Of a stretch of 64,000 bases of DNA, positions 35,751-47,037 are shown one piece after another. The stretch is from Sacculina carcini (lineage: Eukaryota > Arthropoda > Thecostraca > Sacculinidae), in assembly GCA_916048095.2 (NCBI GenBank), contig OU696587.1:1-64000 (forward strand), written 5' to 3'. A program made the translations under genes and the position numbers. The notes under the pieces were generated by a model. It did not search any database and was not told the DNA's origin. It worked only from the letters and a program-made list of their open reading frames with translations. Position 1 is the first letter of the stretch. Each line of letters begins with the position of its first letter.

Positions 35751-38700
35751 GCTGGATCTCAGCGTGAGAGAGCAGTCCGCCTTCAATGACGTCAAACAGG
35801 CGCTGCAGAACGCCTGCACACTGCCGCATCCGCAGCTGGACTGTGCACATCTACAATTAGTAACGGACTGCTCTTCGACGGCAGCGGGTGCCGCTCTTCA
35901 CCAGATGGTGGACGGCGCACCACAGCCAATATCTTTTTTTCAAAGAAGTTGTCCGCTGCACAACAGAAATACTCAGTCTACGACCGAGAGCTGCTGGCGG
36001 CGTATTACGCGGTCGTGCACTTCCGGCACTGCTTGGAGGGTCGATCGGTGACTCTGTTAACGGACCACAAGCCACTAGTGTCGGCTTTCACTAGCCCAAA
36101 GGTGCCCGAATCGGATCGTCAGCAGAGACACTGGTCGTAGATCACCGAGTATGTGTCGGATGTGCGGCACATCAAGGGCGCCGAAAACATGGTGGCCGAC
36201 TGTCTCTCGCGCAGCGCTTACGCCGTCTAGGCAGATGTTTACGACCTGCCAGGTATAGCTCGGGTACAAGCTGAAGACCCAGAGACGAAGGCTGCTGCCA
36301 CCTCATTGACACCATTCAATATGTCTGGAGACAAACCTATTATGTGCGACACGGCAACACCGCAACCCAGGCCGTTTTTGCCCAAAAAGTGTCGACTACC
36401 AGTCTTTGAGCAAATGCACGGTCTGTGCCATCCAGGCACATCGGCCAGTGTAAAAATGCTCAAGTCTCGCTACGTCTGGCCGAATATGGAGGCGGATATC
36501 AAAACATGGGTGCGCAACTGTGCCGCATGTCATCAGGCAAAAATAACACGCCACACCAAGTCGCCGCTGGCCGTCTTCACGGTGTCAAGCGCGCTTTGAA
36601 TGCGTCCACCTGGAAATCGTGGGACCATTACCGCCGGCCACCTCACGCAACCACCCATTTGCCACGCCATACAGATATATTCTAACGAGCATTGCCCGCG
36701 CGAGTCGCTGACCAGAAGCGGTCCCGTTGACTGATATCAACGCCGCGTCCGTCGCTGAAGCTTTTTTCACTCACTGGGTGTCGCGGTTCGGAGTCCCACT
36801 GCGTGTGGTTACCGACCAAGGAGCCAGTTCGAATCGGAATTGTTTCGCGAGCTGTCACAGCTAGTGGGATTCCACCGAGTGAGAACTACTGCATATCCCC
36901 TCAATCTAACGGACTCCTGGAACGGCTTCATCGCGTGATCAAGAGCGCCATCATGGCCCGTCGTCAGTGCTGGCTCTCGGCGCTGCCTGTAGTGATGCTG
37001 GGCGTCCGACTGCTGCCCACCGAATCCGGCATCTCTCCGTTTACAGCCGTCACCGGGGGCTAACTGCTGAGTCCACGAGTTCCGACGGGCGATACCGTCT
37101 CGATCAAGGCGCAGCACGATTTCGTGATGGATTTAACCCGAAGGATGCAGGAAGTAGACTTCCACAGCATGTCGGCCGACACGGCTCATTGTACACCGTC
37201 GACCTAGGTGCCGCCGCGATTGATGATTTGCGATCAGGTGTGGGTGCGCGTTGACCGAGTCCGCCAACCACTGGAGGCACCGTATCGCGGTCCTTTCCGT
37301 GTCATATCCAGATCGCCGAAGGTGTTCCGAATCGAGTTACCTACCGGCACTACCGAAACCATCTCTATTGACCGTCTAAAGCCGGCGTTCGTCAAGAGTC
37401 CGCAGTCGCTGTCGTCAGCACCTGTTCCACGGTCGCCAGTTCCGGCCGCCAGACGAGCACCACCACAGTCTCGACCCGCACCGGTGCCCGCTCCGCGCAC
37501 CTCGGCGCCAAGAACTGTTCGCACCAGAGCGGACCGCGCCGTCACGTTTAAACAACAACCATATATTTTCTATTTCTAGCTGGCAACTAGTGTGTCAGCT
37601 GACATATCTTCTTGTGTGTTTTCTTTCTGTTTTCATGTATTTAATTGTGGGGTTTAGACGTCTCAAGACGTTTAGCTTCCTTGCTTTCCTTGGGCGCTTC
37701 CGTTCCTTTTCATTTGAGTGATCAGTGTCCTATGTATACATCTCCTATATGTGTGTGTTTCCATATTGTCCTTGTTTCCGTGATTCCAGGCTTGTGTTGG
37801 ACTTTTTGTGCAGTACATGGGTCAATTTTTGAATGATTTCTGAATGAATGATTTGTATGGGTGTATTCCTTGATGTGTGGATGTGGGTGTGTGTGTTGTG
37901 TGCATGTGTGCTTGTTGTGATATGATTGCATATATACGTATGATTGATTTTTTGTATGCTTGAATTCGATTGGTGAGTGCCTGCGTGCTATTTGTGTGTG
38001 CACGTGTCCCTGTGTGTATGTCTGATATTGTGTGACTGTGTAATATGCGTACTGAACTCTTTGTGATTTTGTTTAGTTATTTTCAGATTATCTTTGTACT
38101 GCAGGATCGGTCATTTTTCCTGTGGACCGACGTGTGCGTCCTCACCGGCTCACTCCGCTCGTGGTGGCGCACTGTGATATTGTATTCTACTTGTGATCTC
38201 ACATTTTGTCCTTTTTCCGCTGTTATCATTGTAATTATGTCCTGGTCGTGTGATATGTGAGAAACTCCTTTGTGTGAACTCACGTATGTTGATTACTTGA
38301 GTTTATTGAGGCGAATGTCTTTCCGGATGTTCCGGCGTACTTTCGCGCCATTTGTCGTCGTTTGTTGTGAGTGTCTCATGCTTTTGAATGTGTTGAATGG
38401 ATGAATGATGCACCTTGTCTGATTGAGTGATTGTATGAATGATGCGTATGTGAGTTCTAGTGTATGCTTGAGGTGTATGAATGTTCTGCGAGTGTGAATG
38501 TGTGTGAGAGTGTATTGCCACTGTTTAATTTCATGTGCCCGGCGTGTTGATGTGATTCCTGTGTTTGGAACGTGTTTGCGTCCTTCTCTTGCGATACTGT
38601 ATTGTAGCCAGTGAGCATAGATAGCAGCTGTTTTATATTAATTATGTGTGGACTAATCATGGCGCGCTGGATACGTTGATTATTTTCATTGTTATTTTTC

Positions 38701-38799
38701 TCTTCACGAATACATCACTCGTGTCCTGACCAGTGAGGTGTGCGTTATTTTCCGCTGGGTAAAAGTATTTGGCACTTACAGCTTTTTGGTCCTCTACAG

Positions 38800-38811
38800 T
38801 GGTGACCCCGA
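38800..38811 (+). promoter_or_regulatory. Element D primer-binding site
   Basis: TGGTGACCCCGA, one base after the LTR, matches the last 12 nt of tRNA-Trp. It is shorter than in B (18 nt) and C (15 nt). Confidence 0.8.
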
Positions 38812-38825
38812 ATTAGCTTCCTGAA

Positions 38826-39638
38826 ATGGAAAGTAAATGTTCTGCATCCCAGTCTTCGGGCGTCAGGGTTGAACTCCCCGCCTTTGACGATGTTGATGTC
38901 GACACTTGGATTGCCATGTGCGACAATATTTTAGAGGACGCAGGAATCACTGTTCAAAGCACGATGATGCGAAAGGTGCTCGCGAATTTACCGCCATCAC
39001 AATTTCGCATTGTAAAGGACCTGGCCACTGCGAGGCCTCTTCCCGGTGACTGTTACACACAGTTGTGTAACCGCCTGCGTCGGCGTCTGCAGCTCACTTC
39101 AGCCGAGCGCTTGAGAAGGCTGATGAGCATTCCGGGTGAGTTGGGTTCTCGCAAGCCTTCGCAGCTGTATGGCGACCTGGAGGCGCTGTATCCTAGCGAC
39201 ACCGGTCATGAGATCATTGTTGAATCTTTCCTTGCCCGGATGCCCGCAGCGCTGCAACTAATTTGCAGGGAGTGGCTTCAGACCATGCCATTAGTGGAGG
39301 TAGCCGTGCGAGCGGATGCTCACTATCAGCCGGCACAAGTGGTGGCAGCGGCTTCCGGACGGCGCGTCGCAGAGGTCCCTTCACCAGCAAGGGCAGAGTC
39401 ATCGGGCGAGGAGGAATCAGCGACGGTTTCGGCGGCGCACAATCACAAAAACTGGTCGTCAGCATCCGCCCGGGGAGTGACGAGGAGGCATCCGGCGCAG
39501 CCTTCGTCAGAATCCGGCTCCTTCGTCGGTCGCTGGTGCAAATTTCATCGGTAGTGGGGTCCAGCGGCCCGCAGGTGCACCGGTTCGTGCTCGTTCCGAG
39601 CGGACATGTCGGGAAACGCGCCCGGCAGCCGGCAGTAG
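38826..39638 (+). CDS. Element D gag with an in-frame amber codon
   Basis: Starts MESKCSASQSSG and has the gag signature GDCYTQLCNRLRRRL and ELGSRKPSQLY shared with B. The frame meets TAG at 39552-39554, after CKFHR. Past this codon the same frame continues with the remaining residues of a CHCC box (CX2H, nine codons including the amber, CX3C) and reaches a second TAG at 39636-39638, just after the slip site. So the amber sits inside the zinc box. It may be a recent mutation or, less likely, a read-through site. Without passing it, ribosomes cannot reach the frameshift signal. Confidence 0.85.
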
Positions 39639-39655
39639 TGGCGCTGACCGGCTGC
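39611..39655 (+). promoter_or_regulatory. Element D gag-pol -1 frameshift signal (GGGAAAC)
   Basis: GGGAAAC (39611-39617) is phased tcG GGA AAC in the gag frame. A 7-nt spacer leads to a perfect 8-bp GC-rich stem (39625-39632 with 39648-39655, GCAGCCGG/CCGGCTGC) with a 15-nt loop that contains the gag stop. The -1 frame leads into protease. Confidence 0.82.
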
Positions 39656-42600
39656 AGTCCAGATTGTCACCTGCTTCACGTCGTAGATCATAGGGGGCGG
39701 CGCTACCTCGTCGACAGCGGCAGTGAGGTATCTCTGTTGCCAGCGTCGAAGAATCACACCACACCGCTCAACAGACCACTGCTCCGCGCGGCCAATGGGT
39801 CCAGAATTGATGTCTTTCAAGCAGATTTACCAATTGACGTCGACCTTGGCCTCGGTCGATCGTACAATTTCAAGTTCATTGTGGCAGCCGTTCCGTCACC
39901 CATACTCGGCGCAGATTTTCTGAGGGAATTCGGCCTGGTGCTGGACATGCGCAACAGACGCCTCATTGACAGCGTTACGCATTCGTCAACACACGCCGGG
40001 AGTCTGACGAACCGACTACATCCCGCGCTGGCGCACGTTAGTAACGTTCAGGAGCTGGAAGCAGATGGTACCGGTTTCTCCGACGTACGATCGTCGGTCG
40101 AGTTTCGTCGTCTCTGTGCACCTCCTACCGGATTCCCAGTCATCAGAACGCCGGGAGTGGAACACCGAATTGAGACGCGGAGTGCTCCGGTGTACTCGCG
40201 GCCGCGGCGACTAATGCCCGGTAAGCTGACAGCGGCAAAGCGAGAGCTGAACGAGCTTCTAGAGCGTGGCATTGTCGTTCCTTCGTCCTCGCCATGGGCC
40301 AGCCCTATTCATCTGGTGCCGAAGGATGGTGGCAAAGCTTATCGAATGGTAGGATGCTACGAACGACTGAACGCGGTTACAACTCCGGACAGGTACCCTA
40401 TCCCGCATATTCAAGGATTTGCCGACCTTTTGGACGGATCGCAAGTGTTCAGCAAGCTGGATCTCGCTCGAGCATACGCGCAAATTCCGGTGGCGAAACG
40501 GGATCAGCCGAAGACGGCGATTACGACACCACTCGGTCTGTACCATTACACGCGCATGCCTTTTGGTCTCTGTAATGCGGCGCAGACGTTTCAGCGATTA
40601 ATGGATTCGGTGTTGCGAGGAATGCCAAGAGTTTACGCGTATATAGACGACATTCTGGTGTATTCACCTGATGCAGCGACACACCGCAATGACCTCGTCG
40701 AACTTTTCAGGAGACTCTCCAAGGCCGGACTGGTCGTCAAACCCGACAAATGCATGTTTGGCCGAGGTAGGCTGCAGTTCCTCGGGCTGGAGATATCGTC
40801 TGACGGATTACGTCCCCTCCCAGACCGAGTGGTCGACCTCGGCGCCATGCGGCAACCACAAAACGCCACAGAGTGCCGTCGTTTCGTAGGCATGGCAAAA
40901 TTTTTTCACCGGTTCGTGCCAGGGTTGGCCGCGAAACTGCACCCGCTGCACGAGGCGATTCACGGGGCTGGTCGGAAGTTCGTGTGGGGCTCCGCACAAA
41001 CGATCGCCTTCGACGAGGTTAAATCAGCACTCGCCTCCGCCACGCAGCTGTCCTATCCGCGGGAGAACACTCCTACGCAGGTGGTCTCGGATGCTTCGAA
41101 CACAGCAGTCGGAGCGGTCATCCAGCAATACCAGGACGGCAGGTGGGTCCCACTGGCCTATCACTCTCGAGCCTTGTCGCCCTCACAAGTGAAATGGAGC
41201 ACAGGCGTCAAGGAGCTGTACGCTATATTCAGTGCTGTCAAACGTTTCAGGCACTTGCTCGAAGGACGCCCCGACCTCAGCCTACTTACCGACCATAAAC
41301 CTCTCGTTTTTGCATTCACCAGCACCACAGAAAAGTCACCACGGGTGCAGCGCCAATTGGCATATATAAGCGAATTTACGACGGATGTCAGGCACGTGCC
41401 AGGAGTCAAGAATGCCGCCGCCGACTATCTCAGCCGATCTTTCAACGTATCCCAATCGACATGCGCGATGGGCGGGCAGAGTATCGACCTGAAGAGGTTA
41501 GCTCGTGCGCAGGTAGACGATCCTGAAGTGGCGACGCTGGTGAAGAGTCCATCTCTGCTGGTCGAGAGACGTTCGGTTGATGACGTTCCCTCCGGCCTTC
41601 TTGTCTCCACCTCGACTGGTATTGATCGACCGTTGGTGCCAGGCAGCATGCAGCGGCAGGTATTTGACGCATTCCACAAGCTGCATCATCCAAGCGCAAG
41701 GGCTACTCGTAAGTTGATTTCGGAGAGGTACGTCTTCCAGCGGCTTTCGTCCAGAACGGCGGAGTGGGCGAAATCGTGTGTAGAATGCCAGCGGTGCAAG
41801 GTCGCACGCCATCAACACACGCCGCTCAGTCGCCACCCGCTACCGACCAGCAGGTTCGAGGCACTCCACGTGGACATTGTGGGGCCATTACCGGAGGTGA
41901 GAGGCTTCAAGTATTTATTCACAATAATCGATCGCTTCACGCGCTACCCCGAGGCTGTACCACTGCGTGACATCACGGCGTCAAGTTGCGCCCAAGCGCT
42001 TCTCGGGTGGATATCGCGGTTCGGTCTTTGTTTGGGTATAACGTCCGATAGAGGCGCGCAGTTTGTTTCAGACCTCTGGAAGGAGCTGTGGACGATGCTC
42101 GGCGTACAGTTGTCGACCACGTGTGCGTACATGCCTCAGCAGAATGGCATCGTTGAGCGCATGCACCGGCAGTTGAAGGCGTACCTCATGGCCGCCTTGA
42201 GAGACAACAACGATTGGCCATCAGCGTTGCCAGTAGTGCTGATGGGTCTCCGAGCCGCTCACAAGCCAGATCTTGGTTCATCTCCGGCAGAGCTGGTGTT
42301 TGGTGAGCCGTTCCGTCTGCCGGGACAGTTTTTCACGCAGTCGGCGCTTCATCCTGCCACTGAAACCGCTCGTCATCTGGCCACCACGATGTCTCGTCTG
42401 CGTCCGGTTCCCACGGCTTGGCACAACCGCTACGAGTATCACCGACCTTTCGTTTCTCCCGCGCTGAAGGAGGCGTCACACGTGTTCGTGCGAGTCGATG
42501 CTCATCGACCTCCATTGACGCCGCCATACCAGGGCCCGTTTGCAGTGGTCAGTCGAGGCGAAAAGGCTTTCGTGGTGGATCGCGGTGGCCGCAGAGACAC

Positions 42601-42805
42601 GGTGGCCGTCGACAGGCTCAAGCCGGCTTACTTAGAGAGGGCGGACGGTGCACCCTCGGTGACCGAGACAGGGCAGGCGCGACTGTCTTCCCCGGAGCGA
42701 CAGCGAACGCCGGCAGCACCAGCGGAGACAGGTGACGTTCCAGCAAGACACATTGTGCGGTCTCGCCGAAGCAGGCCCGTGAGGCCCCCAATGCGCTTTC
42801 GTTGA
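39618..42805 (+). CDS. pol: Element D pol: protease, RT, RNase H, integrase
   Basis: An open -1 frame runs from 39263 to 42805 without interruption; the part before 39611 overlaps gag and is probably not used. Domains, counted from 39263: protease YLVDSGSEVSLL (about 148), reverse transcriptase LDLARAYAQIPV and YIDDILVYS (about 459), RNase H VVSDASNTAVG (about 610) and LTDHKPLVFAF, integrase zinc finger (HKLHHPS ... CVECQRC, about 805-845), catalytic HVDIVGP, TSDRGAQF and GIVERMHRQ (about 868, 927, 961), then a GPF/VDRLKPAY tail typical of gypsy integrases. All catalytic residues are present. It copies element RNA in the particle and inserts the DNA. Confidence 0.95.
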
Positions 42806-42904
42806 TGTGCATTGTTAATTGTGTGCGTTGAGTGTATTCTTTACCTGCGTTTTGTTGCGTTTTGTACCGCTTGTTTTATCGTTGCATTGCACCTGGAGGG
42901 GGGC

Positions 42905-43089
42905 TGTAGCCAGTGCGCATAGATAGCAGCTGTTTTATATTAATTATGTGTGGACTAATCATGGCGCGCTGGATACGTTGATTATTTTCATTGTTATTTT
43001 TCTCTTCACTCGTGTCCTGACCAGTGAGGTGTGCGTTATTTTCCGCTGGGTAAAAGTATTTGGCACTTACAGCTTTTTGGTCCTCTACA
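42905..43089 (+). repeat. Element D 3' LTR
   Basis: Pairs with the 5' LTR at 38603-38798. The 5' LTR has 11 extra bases (around CGAATACATCA). Confidence 0.93.
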
Positions 43090-43312
43090 GTATCACGCTT
43101 CATTTGCTGTTCCATACACCTCCAGTCATTATAGTTATCCGTAACTTCCTGCTCTTGTATTGGTGTTCGTCATAACGCGCTACTATTGTCGCCTAATCCG
43201 TGTTTTCTTTTGCTTCAGATGTAGTCAGACTATTTTTAGAAATCTAAGGATGATCTCGTGATGTTTGCAATGAATTTCTCAGCTACATGCTCCGCATCTG
43301 GCGGGGGAGTGT

Positions 43313-43799
43313 TGTAGCGCCTGTGTCGTCTTGATTTTATTATATTTTCTTTGGTCTTACTTCGCGCGTTATTCGAAATTGTTTATTATTCATTTGTTTC
43401 CTTTTCCTAGTTTTTCCAGTATTAATTCCTTTCCATCCAAAACATTAATATTCTTGTGGGGCCGAATTTGAATCTCTTGTTAATAATTTAGGTGTCGCAG
43501 CAAAATTTCCGGGGGCATACGTTGTTTACATTGTTTATATATTGGTTCAGTTTGTAATCTCAATTATCTTTCTAATCTCCTTTGGTTTATTCGATTTATC
43601 GCTGTATTATTTATTTCATGATGTTTTGTTATGATGTTCTTTGTTCCACTGCCCTGGGTCAATGACCTGTATGCTGATTCGCCAAAATTTTGCTCCGCCC
43701 GTAGCCCAGCCTATAAAAAGGACGCCAATACAGGAAACGGCCTTAGTCGCAACCGACCGCTCACGTGTTTTTTTACTTGTGACAACCAAACCCGCCATA
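43313..43799 (+). repeat. Element C 3' LTR (unit B)
   Basis: 487 bp, nearly identical to 27299-27785. Preceded by the rest of the C 3' region (43094-43312) after D, followed by the same ACAC and spacer as in unit A. Confidence 0.93.
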
Positions 43800-44179
43800 A
43801 CACTATCATACTCGCACAAATCGCAAAACATAACATCGATACAAATTGTCATCTCAGTCCCCACAAATACACCATTCCTTCTTTTCTATCCTCTTTCCGA
43901 GTTGGTACTATTTTTCATTCCTTTCTCCGATCTGGTACCATTTTTACAACAAATCACCAAAAGTGAATTAATATTATTTGGCTAACATCGCAAAAAGGAG
44001 CATAACCATCAAAATGCAATTTATAGGGGAAAGCTAATACAAAAATGAAATACACTAATTGCAAATGTGAATATTTTTTAGTAATGGTCTTCATATTGTT
44101 TCAATGGAACTTTTTGTCAAATAGCACGTGAATGCCCCCGTCCTCCAATATGTAGCACCCTGTGCTAATTGTCTTATTT
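43800..44179. other. Unclassified spacer (unit B)
   Basis: Copy of 27786-28165. No gene is seen. Confidence 0.7.
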
Positions 44180-44296
44180 GGACTCCGTGGTGTAGTGGTT
44201 AGCACACCCGCCTCACAAGCGGATGGTCCGTGGTTCGGAACCCGGCGGAGCAGAATTTCATTCGGCGAATTTTATAATCCCACAACCCTGTCCACC
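44180..44296 (+). mobile_element. SINE head (unit B copy)
   Basis: Same SINE head as 28166-28282. The rest of this SINE is scattered at 55443-55480, 56518-56550 and 61925-62066, so one SINE of about 340 bp now spans 17.9 kb because of three insertions. Confidence 0.9.
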
Positions 44297-44682
44297 TGTT
44301 AAAACTAATATAAATTGACAATAAAAAGATAAAATAGGTGTGCATGAATCATCTAACATGGAATAATATAACAAAATAAGCATAAATAAACAAAATCTGT
44401 GACTGACGTGATAACCCACAATTAGCGAATTAACCTCGAGTGGAGAATTGGCAAAAAGCCGTTTGGCAACTCTGAAAAACAAGGGGAAGCAGGAGGTGTG
44501 GGATCAGAGATAGCACGTGCTGCAGAAAAAGGGGATTGTGTATCGTGGATGAATTTTCGTGTGGACATTTTTCACAGCCAAGACTTAAGAGTCTGGGGCT
44601 CGCAGAGCACTAACTCTGTGACTCGAACCTGCGACCGGCCTCCAAAAGGTAAATTTGCTTTTGTGGGTCAATAATCATTACA
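44297..44682 (+). repeat. Element G 5' LTR
   Basis: 386 bp. Near its end, 44611-44623 (TAACTCTGTGACT) is the exact reverse complement of 44685-44697 just outside the LTR, a 13-bp inverted repeat across the LTR/leader boundary. No TGG-type primer site is visible directly after the LTR. Confidence 0.92.
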
Positions 44683-44870
44683 TCAGTCACAGAGTTAATT
44701 TTTTTCGAGTCATTTGAGTTAGTAACAAAATGTAATACCATAAACAGTTCACGGGAGTGTAATGTTGCCGTCATGCGCTAGTATCATGCGCTGGTAACGA
44801 GCGATAAATTGAGAAGCACGAATAAAGTTTAATAGCTCTATATCATCAGTGCCTCAATAAGTTCAGGGCA
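44683..44870 (+). other. Element G leader
   Basis: Untranslated leader between LTR and gag ATG. Contains one arm of the 13-bp inverted repeat (44685-44697) followed by a run of T. Confidence 0.7.
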
Positions 44871-45735
44871 ATGTCGGAAGAATATAAAACAAAGCTGGCT
44901 AAACTTGTGAAAGTACGGTCAACAAAAAGAACAAGAATCACTTGCTTATTGAAGCGTTTAGAGGCAGACAAAGAACGCGGAGAGAAGGCTAGCCCTCTGC
45001 ACATAGATGAGATTGATTCACTGACAAAGTTTATAACCGATATTGACGAACAAATTGTATCAACATACATGGAGGCCGAGGGCGAAATACAAACAATTGA
45101 AACTGAGATTGACAGTCAAGTGCAGTATAAATATGAGTTAGAGAAAAGAATTAAAAACATCAGAACCGCAGATAACAACCATGAAAGTGTCGGCGTCAAA
45201 CGTCCCAGTCAAATGAAGCTACTTGAAATCAAATTACCGGTGTTTAGCGGGCACCCAACGGAAGTATTGGCGTTTGCAGATTTTCATCGACAGTTCCTGG
45301 ATATAATTGACTCCAGAGAAGACCTGTCTAAAGCAACGAAACTACTGTATCTGAAAAATCAACTGAAGGATTCTGCGTTAGAGCTGATAAACCATCTGTC
45401 AAATGAAGACGAAAACTACGATGTGGCTTTGACTTTTTTGAGGAAGGAGTATCTGGACCCAGCGCACAAACGTTTCACATCGTCGAAGCTGCCAACAACA
45501 CCTGCTGTAGGTGCACGCCTACCAGCGTTGATGAATTTTCACACCCAAAGTGGACGGAAAGAATGCAAACTATGCAGAGGTATACATTCAATGCTCAACT
45601 GTACCACGTACCGAACAGCCAGAGACCGTGTCAACCGACTCAAGCAGCTAGATCTGTGTACTAGATGCAGCGGTAAACACGCTGAAAGAGACTGTTTTGG
45701 TGCCAACAAGGGCCTGAAGTATCCCTGCGAGAAAT
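44871..45735 (+). pseudogene. Element G gag, interrupted by F
   Basis: Starts MSEEYKTKLAKLVKV. The N-terminal third is a charged coiled coil (EAEGEIQTIETEIDSQ). A DUF1759-like segment follows from about residue 115 (LLEIKLPVFSGHPTEV), as is usual in BEL/Pao gag. Cys/His knuckles follow: CKLCRGIHSMLNC and CTRCSGKHAERDC. The join between LRKEYLDP and the knuckles is shorter than expected, so an internal deletion is possible. The frame breaks at 45735 between CEK and the next cysteine, inside a third knuckle, where F was inserted. The missing half of that knuckle (CKAGGHITALC) begins at 50661 in the phase expected once F is removed. Confidence 0.88.
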
Positions 45736-46304
45736 TGTAGTGTGAAGTGGAGATGCTTGCGCATTAAGGCATTTGTATCAGCTGACTGTTTGCGGTGCAG
45801 TGTGTTGAGGCGTGGCTTATAGCCTGCGCGTGCGGGTAGCCTGCGTGTGCGTGTGTGCGAGCGTGCATGTATGCTTGTGTGTGAACTTGCAGGCGTTGAT
45901 GACGTATTGGCGTATTGTTTTCTGATTGGTTGATTATTGGATGAATGTACAAACGATCGCCTGCATCGGGCGATTCTCAACGCGTGAACTGGAGGGTGAA
46001 TGTTGGGCAGTGTGTGTGAAGCGTGCGACGGTGTTGCGTTGTGTTGAAATGGGATTTACGGCGGTCGCGGTGGTTTATTGAGTGGTTCGTTCACTCACGG
46101 GTTATTGTTACCCGGTGGTTTATTGAGTCGTTTGTTCACTCACGGGTTACTGTTATCTTTTGTTATTATCTAAGTATTTATATTCGTTCAGTCATTCCGA
46201 GTTTATTCGAGACTGTAATTACACGTTTCCTAATTTCTGGTTGTCTACCGAGACATGACGGAGAACGAAGCAACAATGACGGTTGCGGGGAATGCGGAAC
46301 TACA
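45736..46304 (+). repeat. Element F 5' LTR, containing the gag start codon
   Basis: 569 bp. The gag ATG at 46255 lies inside the LTR, so the LTR encodes the first 16-17 residues (MTENEATMTVAGNAEL). In the 3' LTR the same codons read into whatever lies downstream. Confidence 0.92.
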
Positions 46305-47037
46305 AGCTATTTCGGCCGCAAGTAATGTGGCTTTCGACCTGAGGCTGGTGCCGGAGTATGACGGCAAAAAGGACCCCACAGAATGGCTCAGCAAAGTTCG
46401 GAAAATGTGTCGACTCCGAGGCGTGCGCGATGTGGCCCAAGTTGTTGGGATGAGAGTTACAGGTGATGCATATGCTGTCGTGGACTGCCTCCCCGATGTG
46501 GAACAGCTGGACCTTGAAAAAGTGGAGCAAGCTCTTCAGACCGCGTTTGGCATGGATACTTTCGGAGCGTACGACGCTTTTGTGGGGCGAAGATTGAGCG
46601 AAGGTGAGTGTGTCGATGTGTTGCTGTCCGACCTGCGCAGACTGGGAGCCAGGTGCAATATAACCGACCCAGTCTCAATAAAATGTGCTTTCGTCTCAGG
46701 GATCCCACAGACGGTGCGACATGTCCTCAGGGCGAACGCCAAGCTCGACGCTATGACGCTGACCGAAGTCGTGGACAGGACAAGGGTGATTTTGTCAGAA
46801 GCGACCCACACCGTTAACACTGGACTGGCTGCTCGTTCGACAACGCGTGATTACGACCAGCAGATAAAACCCTTCAAGTGTTTCTTGTGTAACCAAGCCG
46901 GGCATTCCGCGCGTTATTGCTCTCGCCGAAAAAATGGCCCTGGAAAAGGGAGAACTGGGCCCACGTGTTTCAAGTGTGGTGAAATCGGGCATATCTGTTC
47001 ACGCTGTCCGGAAAACGGCCAAGGAGGGGAGACGTAG
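46255..47037 (+). CDS. Element F gag
   Basis: 260 residues from the LTR-encoded ATG. The capsid-like part contains VPEYDGKKDPTEWLSKVRKM and an alpha-helical region similar to the gag of E (ADLRLIPEFDG, EWLEKVELVCRLR). Two CCHC knuckles follow, CFLCNQAGHSARYC (about 209) and CFKCGEIGHICSRC (about 238), which bind RNA. The stop TAG at 47035-47037 sits in the loop of the frameshift stem. Confidence 0.92.
   Translation: MTENEATMTVAGNAELQAISAASNVAFDLRLVPEYDGKKDPTEWLSKVRKMCRLRGVRDVAQVVGMRVTGDAYAVVDCLPDVEQLDLEKVEQALQTAFGMDTFGAYDAFVGRRLSEGECVDVLLSDLRRLGARCNITDPVSIKCAFVSGIPQTVRHVLRANAKLDAMTLTEVVDRTRVILSEATHTVNTGLAARSTTRDYDQQIKPFKCFLCNQAGHSARYCSRRKNGPGKGRTGPTCFKCGEIGHICSRCPENGQGGET
46305..46316 (+). 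promoter_or_regulatory. Candidate primer region of F, antisense to the tRNA-Phe 5' end
   Basis: AGCTATTTCGGC directly follows the LTR. Its complement GCCGAAATAGCT equals the first 12 nt of eukaryotic tRNA-Phe. Element E has the same motif with one change at the same place. Ordinary primer sites pair with the 3' CCA end, so this would be unusual; part of it also codes for gag. Confidence 0.45.

Larger units (their letters stand above)
31617..38602 (+). pseudogene. Element C pol copy in unit B, split by a LINE
   Basis: 31617-31926 encodes the end of the reverse transcriptase. The LINE then interrupts, and 35751 onward continues with RNase H, integrase and the C-terminal tail (tail open frame 37208-37579), followed by the non-coding 3' region up to D. 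The codon matching the unit A stop at 24246 is GAG here. Most other stops are shared. An extra deletion near 36,818 disrupts the integrase core (GACCAAGGAGCC against GACCGCGGGAGCC). Confidence 0.9.
38603..43089 (+). mobile_element. Element D: Ty3/gypsy (CsRn1-like), nearly intact
   Basis: Short LTRs at 38603-38798 (196 bp) and 42905-43089 (185 bp) start TGTAGCCAGTG and end CCTCTACA. GTAT flanks both sides (38599-38602, 43090-43093). The tRNA-Trp-type primer site is at 38800-38811 and the polypurine tract at 42894-42904. It is inserted in the 3' non-coding region of the C copy of unit B only. The LTRs are nearly identical apart from an 11-bp indel, which suggests a young insertion. Confidence 0.94.
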
